64,000 bases of DNA, taken from the NCBI RefSeq assembly GCF_033958435.1, contig NC_134152.1:21302001-21366000 (forward strand), in the 5' to 3' direction. The DNA is from Carettochelys insculpta. Taxonomy: Eukaryota > Chordata > Testudines > Carettochelyidae. Position numbers and translations under genes: made by a program. Of the stretch, positions 10,938 to 22,400 are shown one piece after another. The notes below the pieces were generated by a model, which saw only the letters and a program-made list of their open reading frames with translations, did no database searches and was not told the origin of the DNA. The number at the start of each line of letters is the position of its first letter. The stretch's first letter is position 1.

Positions 10938-11170
10938 TAAGGCCTAGTCTATGCAAGAAAGAAGAGGCCTGGGCCTCCCAGGAATTAGTGGACCAGGGAG
11001 CATGAGCTCCTTCAGCCCCAGAGCCACACTGGGGAGACAGTACGAGCCCCTCCAATTGCAGTCAAATTTAAATTCCTGCACATGCCCCTGCTAGAAAGGG
11101 TTTGCCCATATAGTTATATCAATAAATATTGCTATATTGGCAAAATTTTCTAGTGTAGATGCATCTTAAA
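10938..11170. mobile_element. MITE of the GTCTACA family
   Basis: The left end CTAAGGCCTAGTCTATGC and the right end (complement of TTAAGATGCATCTACACTAG) form imperfect inverted repeats. They share the AAGG..AGTCTA/TCTACACTAG core of the element at 42495-42759. It is a non-autonomous DNA element. Confidence 0.5.
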
Positions 11171-12003
11171 CTAGTTCCCTGAATGAAATAATCTAGTGGT
11201 GCTTTTGCCAGTATATCTGCGTCTGAGCTAGGGTTTTTGCTGATATGGAAATGTCAAACAAATCACACATCAACAGGCATTACTATGCCAGGAACAGTTT
11301 TAAGTGCAGAGTGGGCTAAAGGACTAAATCCAGTGTCTTTGAATGCCATATGGAGCTGACAGCGCCAGTGGATGTTTAATATAACTGAGGAAATGGCAGA
11401 AGATAAAAGGAAAGATACTGAAGGATGCTCCTTCTGATGAGTTAGTTCAGTCCTGTGAGTCAACATGCAATGTGACTCCCCTCCACAGTTGAACATGATG
11501 CTCCCCAGCTGCCTGGCAACCTACCCCCATGCACACAGGACTTGGATTCTCAGCTGAGTGATCCTGCACATCCTCTCTGTGCATAGAAACCACAACTCTA
11601 CCGCTGGTCTGAAATCACAAGTTATTCTTGTGTAAGAGGACCTGGGGCCAACAAACACATGTCCTTTGGGCTACTTTGTGCTCTCAGCTCCATACAGCTG
11701 TGCTTTAACCTCCCTGCTGCGAAACAGGGGAACATGAGTGAAAAGCAGCCCTGAAGTGGATGGGAGGTTTTACTGGAAGATTGCCTGGGGCAGCATGAAT
11801 CAGCATGAGTCCTGGTCTGGACTCTGAGTCTGGGATGCGTTCATTTCCATCACAGCCATTTCTGGCAACACCAGTTTCCTTTCAGTTGGCAATGCTGTTA
11901 AGGACAGATATATTTTCCTCTTGTTGATGTGGTTTTGGGGCCCAGTCCTGTGAGGTGCTCTGTGACCTGCAATCTGCATGGAGTGTGGAGATCAAAGGTA
12001 TTA
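11171..12003. other. Intergenic sequence without recognised features
   Basis: Unique-looking sequence. No gene or repeat family identified. Confidence 0.4.
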
Positions 12004-12278
12004 GGGATGTGAAAGATTAGCCAGTTAACTGGTAAGCATCACCCTTAACAGTTTATGCTTACCAGTTCCAATTAACCAGTGGGCACTGGAGCAGCTGCTG
12101 GGGGGCAGGGGTCTGCTTCAGCCCTATGGGACCTACCACGGCCAGCAGCTGTTCCAGCCCCCCAGAGCAGCTCCTGTCTGTGGGCTGGAGTGGCCCCTGC
12201 TCACTCCCCTTTTAATCCATTAACCGGTTAAACATCACATTTAACTGGTTAACCGATTAAATGGGATTTTATATCCAT
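12004..12278. mobile_element. MITE with AACCGGTTAA-rich inverted ends
   Basis: The left arm GGGATGTGAAAGATTAGCC followed by AGTTAACTGG is mirrored on the right by AACTGGTTAACCGATTAAAT and TTTTATATCC. The GC-rich centre (about 12090-12200) is flanked by these AT-rich arms. The layout matches a turtle DNA element with long imperfect inverted ends. Confidence 0.5.
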
Positions 12279-13490
12279 AAGCAGAATATGGTCACATGTC
12301 AAAGGTGTTCCTCAATCCGTCACATTTATGGACTCAGTGAGAATGGAAGCACATGGTACCTCATGACAGAACCGAGGTCACAGCTCACTCGCTGTCAGGA
12401 GGGAGTAAGAGCCTGCCAGAATGCAAAAGAAGAGGTTTGAATCTGGGGCCAAGGTTCTCATGACAGGGCTATTATTTTGTGTTGCAGGTGGTCAAGCATT
12501 TGTAATTTCACATGGGTTACAGGATGAATCAGTGGTAGAGTTTGGAGTAAAAGCCAAGATTCCTACTTCCCTATTACGCTGCTTTAACAACCAGCATGAC
12601 AGGGTCAAGCCTGAGGGTTAGCCTACAAGAGGAGAGAGGCAGCTCTGAAAAGTAGAACGGCCTTGGCTAGTCTGGCGTCATCACATGCAGAGTGGGAGAG
12701 GTGGGGAAGAGGCTGTTATAAACCAATTAGAGCCAGTTGGTCCTACCTGAGGCTGCAACAGGACTTTTAAAAAGCCTCCCTCCAGTGGGGGAAGAGGGAA
12801 AGAGTGGAAGAGGAGGTTGGAGAGAGGTGAGGAGGTTAGAGCAGACAAGGAGAGAGCAACTGAGGAGAACACCAACCGTATCAGAGACACCTGGGGGTGG
12901 TGAAGAGCACCTACAGGGAATATTTGGGCTCCCTTCCCATGGGAACCTGGGAGCTCAGCTGGAGGCTGGGAAGGATAGGTTACTCTGTCCAGTCAAACCA
13001 GGAACACCCACCCACTGCCCTTTGAGCCGAGGGACCAAAGCGCCAACCCTGGCAAGGGCAAGTGGGACCCAAACCTTTGATGGAATTGTGGACCAAACAG
13101 AGGTTTGGAGCCCAGCAATGGTACTGACCCTGCCACACCAGACATATTCCTTCCCCAACCTGAACTGATTCCAGGCTATTCTTCAGGGAGGGTTGGTCTT
13201 TGGAGAGCCGGTCACCAGGGACTGGGTCCTCCATCCCCTTCTGCCCAGGTATCCACAAGTACAATATTTACATCATGCCAGAGTGTTATCATTGTTATCA
13301 GCACACCCAAACATTCACTGCATGCATGTTTTTGACTTGACCTCCCTATTTATGCCATCCGAACAGGTCTTCAAGGAGCACTGTCACTTTAACCACAACA
13401 AAAACATACTCCAGGAGAGTAGCAAAAAGACCTCACTCTTACCACACAAACTTTTCCACTGGAGTCCCCGGCGCTGCAAGCACCTGCTAA
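12279..13490. other. Intergenic sequence without recognised features
   Basis: GC-richer unique sequence between 12.6 and 13.3 kb gives overlapping open frames on both strands (143 residues at 12737, 94 at 12980). None resembles a known protein, and the frames overlap in opposite directions, so they are not called. Confidence 0.4.
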
Positions 13491-13499
13491 ACATCCATC

Positions 13500-13870
13500 T
13501 TGGCTGTTGCAGCCCCAGCTGAGCAGGAGATAGCAGCAGCAGCAGCAGCGGGCTGCCTCTCTCTCATCTGCCGTGGATGACATTCTATGACAGAGCTGCA
13601 AGCCACCAGGCGAGCGTTGCTCATTTGAATAGATGTGCCTTTTAACTTGTTTTGTGCCGTTAGCTCAGCCGTCCGATTACAGAGGGAGCTTTGCGCCAGG
13701 CTGATAGGCTGCAGCAGTGGGCTGGAAAAATGAGCCTTCATGGCAATGAAGCAAACAAATAGAAACAGACCACGCACTGCAGGGAGCAAGCTGTTAGCAG
13801 TTTGTAATGCACCCAAAGATGATCACGGCTCTGCTATTGTTATGAACCATTATCATCATAATTCTAGGAC
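13500..13870. other. Possible conserved non-coding element downstream of the NOTUM-family gene
   Basis: A stretch of non-repetitive, balanced-composition sequence containing an (AGC)n run at about 13531-13550 and many homeobox-like TAAT, CATTTG and ATTA cores. It lies 2.2 kb beyond the stop codon of the NOTUM-family gene. It lacks repeat features and a convincing reading frame. The suggestion of conservation is inference from its texture only. Confidence 0.25.
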
Positions 13871-14427
13871 AGATCACTCACTCCCCATGGGAAACAGCCT
13901 GGGCGGCCGGCGGGGTGGGAGGGGGTGTGGAGTGAGAAATGCTAGGAAGTCATGTTCCTCCTGCATCCTGCACTTTCTTCCATCAAGCCCTCAGAGCTTA
14001 CGGATGCCTTGAAATCTGCATAGCTGATAAGGCCTACATGAAGGTTCTGTGTTTCCACAATGACTCCTGGCCACCTGCGTCTCCACATGTAATGACAAAC
14101 AAGCAAAACAGCCTTGGAAGAAGGGCAGGCAGCTGAACACACAAATGTTGAGAGCCTGGATCCAGTATTAGCTTTTCCCAATATCTCTGTGAGGACTGGG
14201 GCATGGGCCATGTTCCGCTAGCCCCCTTCCTCCCCTTGCACATACCCTCTTCTTCCCCAGGGAGGGGTTACTGCGGGATCTGGAGCCTGTGGACGATTGT
14301 GCCACACAAGCAGCTTTCTCTCATGAAATGCTGTGTGCATGCCCCTCTCTGCTGAGCCCAGGGACCGTTGGGCTTTATGAATGGGCTACAGAAGGATAAG
14401 TGTTTCACTGGTGTCAGTGCAAGGGCC

Positions 14428-14508
14428 CACAGGTGGACTAAAGCCTGGGACCTCTGGAGCTGAGTGCATGAGCCTTTCTAGTTTGAGCTAAAAGCCGGAC
14501 GGCTCTCA
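14428..14508 (-). repeat. tRNA-derived SINE fragment
   Basis: On the minus strand, TTTTAGCTCAAACTAGAAAG (A box) and GGTCCCAGGCTTTAGTCC (B box) are recognisable. Related copies lie at 20788 and 22833 in the same orientation. Confidence 0.55.
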
Positions 14509-14525
14509 ACTAAGGCACAAGAGTA

Positions 14526-14810
14526 GGCGTGGCCAGCCAGCTAGAGACTAAGAGCCAAAATAGCTCAAACTGCTGTGGATAGAGTGCAAGACTACGTATT
14601 ATATATTTACTTTCATCTACCTATCTAGCTATAGACAGATATATACAGCAGGAGAGGGAGAGAAAATAATAAAAATACAATACGTGGCTCAATGCCCTCC
14701 CCTTCCCCCAGAGCCAGGCACTCCCAGCCCCCTCCTCTCCACTTTAACCCAATGCCTGGAACTCACTAGAGAATGGCCACTGCTACCATGTGCATCTCCC
14801 TCCAAGTGCT
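14526..14810 (+). mobile_element. hAT-like element, 5' part
   Basis: Shares its order of sequence blocks with the complete copy at 52727-53307: GTGGCCAGCCAG, GCCAAAATAG..CAAACTG, TGGCTCAATGCCCTC, CAGAGCCAGGCACTCCCAGC. The right end is missing, and a CR1 fragment begins at about 14811. Confidence 0.6.
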
Positions 14811-15018
14811 TTTTCACTAGGAGGGTGGTGAAGCATTGGAATGGTCTATCCAGGGAAGTAGTGGAGTCTCCCTCCCTGGAGGTGTTTAAGTCTCACCTCA
14901 ACAAAGCCCTGGCGGGGCTGATCTGATGGGTTTGGTCCTGCTTAGAGCAGGGGGCTGGACTTGATGGCTTTTTTAGGTCTCTTCCAGCTCTATTGTTCTA
15001 TGAGTCTATGATTCTGTG
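14811..15018 (+). mobile_element. CR1 LINE 3' end
   Basis: The frame encodes the CR1 reverse-transcriptase C-terminus ([13 protein letters not shown] and [16 protein letters not shown]). After its stop comes the short 3' untranslated region (GGACTTGATGG, TCTTCCAGCTCTA) and the family's terminal TCTATGA repeats. It is heavily 5'-truncated. Confidence 0.8.
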
Positions 15019-16104
15019 GGGGGAGTCCATATTCATTCCAGAACGCGGCAAACCTCTGCCCTTGACTGGACAACGTGAGGGATGAGAGCGGAGAAACTGC
15101 ACACGCTGAGCAGGCCACTCACCTGGGCTTTTCTGAAGGAGGGATCAATCCACCTGAGAGTAATGAGTCAAAGCCTGAAAGCTTGGTCAATATTTTGTTC
15201 CTACACCTCATTTTTCTAATAGTCTCAGCAGCAGGAAGTGGAGCTAAACTGAAAACAGAAGCCCCAGTAATAGGGTGGCATTTAGGATGACCACAAAGGG
15301 AAATGAATGTGACTCTAGTTAGGAGCTGCGGTGATGCAGTACCTTGTAGGATTGGGCTCTTACTTATGCAGTCAGATGTCATGAGCCATTATTGCAATGG
15401 GTTCCCAGATAGGTGAAAATTTTGTATATAAACTAAATGCCACCTACTCCACTGGTATGAATGAAATTCAAATGACTATTTATGTACATGTAAAATATTA
15501 TAATCTTGATGTTTAAGCAGATATTAACAGTGTATATTCTAGTGTAGGGTGTTTGATGTTCAGAGAAAGCATCCAAGGTTTGGTTTGTACCAGATTCTCA
15601 GTGAAGATTCATTTCGCTGTGGAAGCCTTAGCTAAAAGCCATGTGTTCCTGCAGATCGTTATATAGTTAACGGCCACAGTTTCTAAAAGTTGTAAAAGCA
15701 TCCCCCTGGGGAACAAATACTGGACACATAGTATGAGGTGGGCACTTGGAGGTTTTCCAAAGCACCCTGGATCAATTGGGGAAATGAAGGGACATTGTTC
15801 AGTAATCATCCTTGTTTAGCCTCCCCCCATTCCTGATCCCCAAAAAACCCTAAAATGTGTAGCAAGCTCCAATCCATGCTGGTGTTTATGTCAAACCCAA
15901 TGGAGTAAAAGTGAAGCTGTCAGTTCACATGACTGAAACAGCAGTAGTACAAGATAAGACTGACACAAATATCAGTGATTCCAACCACGGGACTGGCAAA
16001 ACACTAACATGCCTAAACTCAAAGAAAACCCTTGACTTTTGCTCAACGTCGGCCTTGTTTGACACTGAGCTACAATCACTCCACATGGAGGTCAGGATTG
16101 TGCA
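15019..16104. other. Downstream flank and probable 3' UTR of the NOTUM-family gene
   Basis: Follows the stop codon of the minus-strand gene. I found no exact AATAAA signal on the minus strand close to the stop codon, so the transcript end cannot be placed. No other gene was recognised. Confidence 0.35.
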
Positions 16105-16408
16105 TTAGCCACCATTGCTGGACACTCTGAGTTGACTGGGGTCTGATCTGAGCTCCTGAGCTTTCCTGTGGAAATCAAGTCGCTTCCTGAATAAAGTCTT
16201 CAGGAAGTTCGCTTCTTGGCCTGTGATGCGGTTGTACAGAGTTGAGCAGGTAGGGTTGCAATGGGGCCATGGACAGGTATCAACAAGATGAAAGGGACAA
16301 CTTCTCATGGGGATCTTTGGGGCTTTATGGCTGTCTTGAAGGCTCTTCTCCCAGCACTGCAAGGCTCTGGCCAAAGAAATGCCCTTCACTTGAAATTCCA
16401 GCCAGTAG
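16105..16408 (-). CDS. notum2: NOTUM-family gene, last coding exon
   Basis: 304 bases after ATATTGTAG; encodes [20 protein letters not shown] through [18 protein letters not shown] and the C-terminus ending SSNGG, then TAA at 16107-16105. Human has [18 protein letters not shown] and ends SNGS. The cysteines of this tail, which form disulphides in NOTUM, are present. Confidence 0.94.
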
Positions 16409-19400
16409 CTACAATATAAAAAGAGGAAGATGATTTCCAAACAATGATTAAATTGACAAATAACCAGTAGAGATGGGACCAGCTCAAGAGAGAATTTTTG
16501 TTCTAGGAATATTAAATTGGGGTCCAATCCTGCGACCACAGCAGGGCACAGTAATTGATTAGTCCCACTGGATTAGTGTGACAGTAAGCACTAGCCCAGC
16601 CACACACTTTTGCAGGATTGTAATGCGTCAGCGCTGATTTGTTCCATTTTGCTGAACAGCTGCAGAAATCTGCCTGCGCAATGAGACTCCTGCCAGCAGC
16701 ACATGACCTGGGGACAGCAGGCCGGTTGGAGCAGTGAGGAGGTATGTAGCCAGACAATATTTGTTAGATTCACACTGAGGACTAAGAACACGATGTAACA
16801 CCCAAAGATGAATAAACATTTCATCCCCTTAGATGGCAGCTAATAGGGGAAGGAAATGAGGTAAACAGCTTTGCTCACCTTTTTGTAATCAGCGTGTGAG
16901 ACAGACACGCAGGTGCAAACACAGCTCTGTGAGAGAGGAAAACACAGACAAGGACACAAATTACCCTCTGCACATCCTAGTGAAAACATCCTTTCCTTAT
17001 ATTTATATAGGGCTTTAAAGAGACAAAACCCACTGCCACTAACTTCTGTGGATAGGATTGTGACACCCTGGTTCACAGAAGACCAGCTTCTCACCTGGTG
17101 TAAATTGTCAGAGCTCAGTGAAACTAGGACTAGGCCATAAAAGTCAGACCAAAGGCCCACTGTCTTCTGTCAGTGGCCAGTGCCAGGTGCCCCACAGGGA
17201 CTGAACAGAACAGATAATCATCAAGTGATATATCCCTTGTCATGCATTCCCAGCTCCTCGCAAACCAAGTCTAGGGAGACCATCCTGGCCACTAGCCATG
17301 TACGGTCCCAATCTCCATGAACTTATTCAGTTCTTTTTTGAACTATAAATTATTTGAATCCTGAACTATTTATACTACCTGAGGATTTGCCCCGTTGAGT
17401 AGGAGCTTTTTAGGTCTTGTCTATATAGTGGGGTAATGCGTTCTGTGGGGGTGTGAGTTCTGAAGCACATTAACATGTTGGACGTGAATTGGTCCATGAA
17501 GATGCTGCTGGTGTTCACTGAAGTTTCCCTGGTGCACATCAGAATAATGCTGTCGAAACAGCATTATTTAAAGCACACCAGAAAGGTCTACACAGATCAA
17601 TTAATGGATAACACATATATGCACTTGAAATCACATCCCCCATAGACTGCATTAGCCATTCATGTATACAAGCCTTATGTCACAAGTAGTTCATTAGTTG
17701 TCAGGTACTATCCAATTGTATAACAACCACATGCAAACTCAGATTTTTAGAAAACACATAAAATATCAATAAAATGCTAATATTTGATGCCCAGATTAGT
17801 TCATCTAGCAAGCGTTACGTTGCAGTAGCTCAGTCATTAGTAGGTTTATATTACATGGTGAGGACACGTAACCTCATTTTATGTGTGCCCAAATTCTGTC
17901 TTTGGCTGCCCCCGCCCCCAGTGATGGTTAATCTTAACATTTTATTCAGCACAAAGTAGCATGTTACTGACGGCACATCACGCAGAGAGTTCCTAAGCTC
18001 TCGCCCCAGGTTTTGTAGGTAGGTCCACTGATGTTCTGTTAAGGAATGGCTTCTGAGATGGATGTTTTCTAATCTCAGCTGTTCCTTGTCAAACACCCAT
18101 TGGACCACAAAAACTGGAGCTGCAGAAGAAAGAAAGACATCCTAGAAAGTTGTAGAGTAAGTCAGCATTTGACATTACCATAGAATCATAGAATTCTATG
18201 GCTGGAAAGGACCTCAGGTGGTCATCTAGTTCAGCCCCTGCAACTAAATCATCCCAGCCATGTCAATGTCAAGCTGGACTTTAAAACCTCTAGGGATGGA
18301 GATTCCACCACCTCTCTCTGTGACACATTCCAGTGCTTCACCAACCTCCTGGTGAAATAGTTTTCCCTAATATCCAACCTCCCCCTCTCCCTCTGTAACT
18401 TCAGACCATTGCTCCTTGTTCTGCTGTCTGTCACCACTGAGCACAGTCACTCTCCATCCTCTTTAGAGCCCCCCTTTCAGGAAGTTGAAGTTGAAGGTTG
18501 CTATCAAATCACCCCCCAGTCTTCTCTTCTGCAAACTAAATAAGCCCAAATCTCTCAGCATCTCCTCACAGGTCATGTGCTCCAGCCCCTTAATCATTTT
18601 CTTTGCCCTCCACTGAACTCGCTCCAATACATTCACATCCTTTCTATACTGGGACCCAGAACTGGACACAATACTCCAGATGTGGCCTCACCAGTGCCAA
18701 ATAGAGGGGAATAATAACTTCTCTAGATCTGTTGGAAATGCTTCTCCTACTGCACCCCAGTATGCCATTAGCCTTTTTGGCTACAAGGGCACATTGTTGA
18801 CTCATATCCAGCTTCTTTTTCACTGTAATTCTCAGGTCCTTTTCTGCTACACTGCTACTTAGCTAGTCAATCCCCCAGCCTGTAACAGTGCTTGGAACTC
18901 TGCACTTCTCCTTGTTGAACCTCATCAAATTTCTTTTGGCCCAATCCTCCAATTTGTCCAGGTCACTCTGGACCCTGTCCCTACCCTCCAATGTATCTAC
19001 CTGACCTCCTAGCTTAGTGTTATCTGCATATTTGCTGATGATGCAATCCATCCCCTCATCCAGGTCATTAATAAAGATGTTGAACAGTACTGGCCCTAGA
19101 ACCAGTCTTAGGGGCACTCCACTTGAAACCAACCACCAGCCAGACATTGAGCCATTGACCACTACCCGTTGGGCCCGTCTATCAAGCCAGCTTTCTATCC
19201 ATTTTGCATTCCATGTATCCAATCCATACTTCCTTCACTTATGGGCAAGAATGTTGTGGGAGACTGTATCAAAAGCTTTGCTAAAGTCAAGGTATATAAC
19301 ATCCATTGACTTCTCCATGTCCACAGACCCAGTCACCTCAAGTGAATCCCATTGGTCAGGCACAACTTGCCCTTGATGAATCCATGTTGACTACTCTTGA

Positions 19401-22400
19401 CATTACAATTACAAAACCAGGTCCTGCAGCTCCAAAAAACAAAACAAAACAAAAAGCCCAGGAGCCAGATACTGATGCTGACCACCCTATGAGTCTCTCT
19501 TACACACCAGCTTCCAATTGTTCAAGGTACAGTTCAAACCCAGAACAAACATATGGTCTGAGCCTGAGAGAGCTTCAGAAGTGCTCAGCTCCCACTATTC
19601 ACCAATGTAGCTGCTGGATGCTGTGCCGCTCTGAAAACCTGGCTCCAATTACAGTGCAGGATAAGAGCCAAACTCTGAGGCTATACTTACACTGTGCTGC
19701 TAACTCGAAATAAGATAAGCAAATTGCGTATCCTATTTCAAGTCAATTTCAAAACAGGCTATTTCAGCATTTGGGGCAGTCTGCACAGCAATAAATTTTG
19801 AAGTACTGCACTATTTTGAGACATCCCATACTCCTCCCACAGTGAGGGTAGAGGGATGCCAAAATAGCGTGCCTGGCATTTCCTAATATCTTTCAAAATA
19901 CCAGGCGCGTTTCCTAGATGCGGAGTTACTATTTTGGAATACCTCATTATTCCGAAACAGCTCTGCAATGCCAACATAGCCTGAGAGAAAAGGAACTTGC
20001 ATTTCAAGGATGAATACAGCCTATGCCCAAGGAAGCACTGCCACTCATCAACTCTCTTGAACTGCTGTTTACATTTTTCTGGAAGGATTCCATTCCACAT
20101 CCTAAAAAGACATGGTCAGAAAACATAAGTGGGAAGACAAGAGGTGTTGTTACTTTAAACTACTGTTTAAAATTAATAAGGTACAATAAAACCTGAGTCT
20201 TGCCCCAAATAAAGCCAACTGTTTGTGTGAGAAGAACACAATGGCCGTGTCTACATAAGCCCTTCCCTTTCAGAAGGGCATGTAAATGACACAGATGCCT
20301 CACTGTTTAGTGAGGCATGAATATGAATATTCAGCACCTCTTTAGTACAATGGTAGCCAGTCACGCTTTGAATATGCTGCTTTCAAAATGCAAACTGGCC
20401 ATGTAGACTCGGGCACTTCAAAATAAACCCCAGACTTCTAAATTCTCTTATTTCCACAGGCAGTTTGTGTTTCCAAAGCAGCACTTTTGAAGCGTGACTG
20501 GCTGCCATTATGCTAACGAAGCACTGAATATTCATATCAGCACCTCATTAAACAGTTCCGATCTGTGTCATTTACATGCGCCTTCCGAAAGGGAGGGGCA
20601 TGTGTAGACAGTGCCATTAGGTCCAGCATACAAAACGTGGCGTTTTGTTCAGTCAGAAGGAAGGTCTCATCTTTTGAACATAGCAATGCATATTGTCTTC
20701 CTCAAAGTATTAGGAAGGCTAGTAAAGCTGGGTAACGTTCAGATCACAGCAATATTCAACTAGTCAATAAGGCGTTCATGTTACCACCCACAGGCAGACT
20801 CAAACCTGGGACCTCTGAAACTTAGTGCTTGAGCCTCTACAGTTTGAGCTAAAAGTCACCTAAGACCGTAGACAAAACTCATTCTTCCTCTGTGTAAGTG
20901 GTCTAGGTGCTACTTACATGGGACAGTGAACCATGCTTAGGTGTGTGGGTTACATTCACAGAGAGGTATGTTTGCAACAGGTTATGTTCCCTTTCTGGGC
21001 TGCAAAATTTATACTCAGTTTAATTCCAGGTGCTAGTCCAAGTGCTTGTGCCACGTGCTACCTGACGAAGGTGCAGATCAGCTAGCAAGAGCTACAAGAA
21101 CCCATATTTGTATCTTCAGGTCATTTTGCTGGCACAAGTTTTACAGACCTAGCACAAACCACCCCAAGGATACAACCCACAGGCTCAAGTACCTGAGTCC
21201 TTTCTTGATTGCACCCACTGGGGTACAAGAGGCAGCATCTGAACAGTCAGATTTGGTTGGATGTTTAAGGACCAGGAACCAGCCGGAGTCAACAAGTCCT
21301 CTGACCTGGACTGCCTCAGCCCCCAGCTCCTTCAAAAGGGCTGCCACCCTTTCCAGGTTCAGTAGCACCCCAGTCCCACCAGCACTGAAAAGAAGACAGG
21401 CATCAGTTTTCTGGGTCCCAGGAGAGAACCCTGCTGGGCTCAAAGTGCTCTTTGTCAGCGTGTTCCGTGGCAAATACAGGAAACAGAAACAGTGCGTTGT
21501 CGTCACTTCAAAGCCCCCTGTTAGTGTAATCCCACCTCCTGCTGTTTTCCTCCAGAGATGGAGTGGGAACCATGAGCTTTTGAACAGAACTGTGTGACAT
21601 TAACTGAAAAGCCAATGGAGGTGCAGGCTTTGCCTTGTTTTCCCTTTTTTAGCTACTTTTGCTAAAACTCTGGCCCTGATACAGAGCTCAACAAACGGCC
21701 CTGGACACCAGCACCATTTGCTTGTCAGCAGAACAGAGGGTTCCTGAGCAGCAGTGGCTCCAGCTTCTCCACACAGCCTTGGCAATGTGCTGCAGCCCTG
21801 GATGAAAAAGCCTATCTAAATCTTCATGCCCATTCACGCCAGGGCTCTCTCCAGAGCCTACGACCACAAGTTGTCTGTGTCCACAGTGAAGGGGATCTGA
21901 AGGACTAAATGTGCCCAGTTTCAAGTGCCACAGCTTTCCAGTCTTCTCAGTGAGCTCAGTGGACTATACAGCAGGCCACAAGAGCAGTCATTCACTTCAC
22001 TGGGGACACCCAACACATCCCCAACACAGAAAACACTGTTGGGTGGAGCCAGACCCCGACTGCCGTTGCAAGCTGTAGGTTTGGAGCATTAGTGTGCAAT
22101 CTGTTGTCACTTATATGATGAGAAATAAGTAAAAGAAATCTTCTGTGATCCATTCAGGGGAACCCTGGCTGGCTCAAGACGTCGTACAAAGCACAGAAAG
22201 ACAGTACTGCCCAAGGGGAAGGGTGCTGGTCCACAACTCCAGGGATTGGGTTTTATTCCTGCCTCTGCCTCTACTGTCGATTTGGATTATAAGTTCTTGT
22301 CTTTTACCATGTGGTTTACTCAGCGCCTAGCACAAAGGGGCTCTGATCTTCCTTATGGCCTCTGCATAGCACCAAAGCACAGGCCCTTAGTAACATTACT

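Noticed and set aside
13523..13560. Polyserine/polyalanine coding repeat
   Set aside because: (AGC)n run without a supported reading frame or exon boundaries.
16628..16819. Possible NOTUM exon 10 ([13 protein letters not shown])
   Set aside because: Weak resemblance only, with no GT donor in phase. The true exon was found at 16879-16926.
20788..20858. Functional tRNA gene on the minus strand
   Set aside because: A and B boxes are present but the acceptor stem and anticodon arm do not form. Related copies lie at 14428 and 22833, so it is a SINE.
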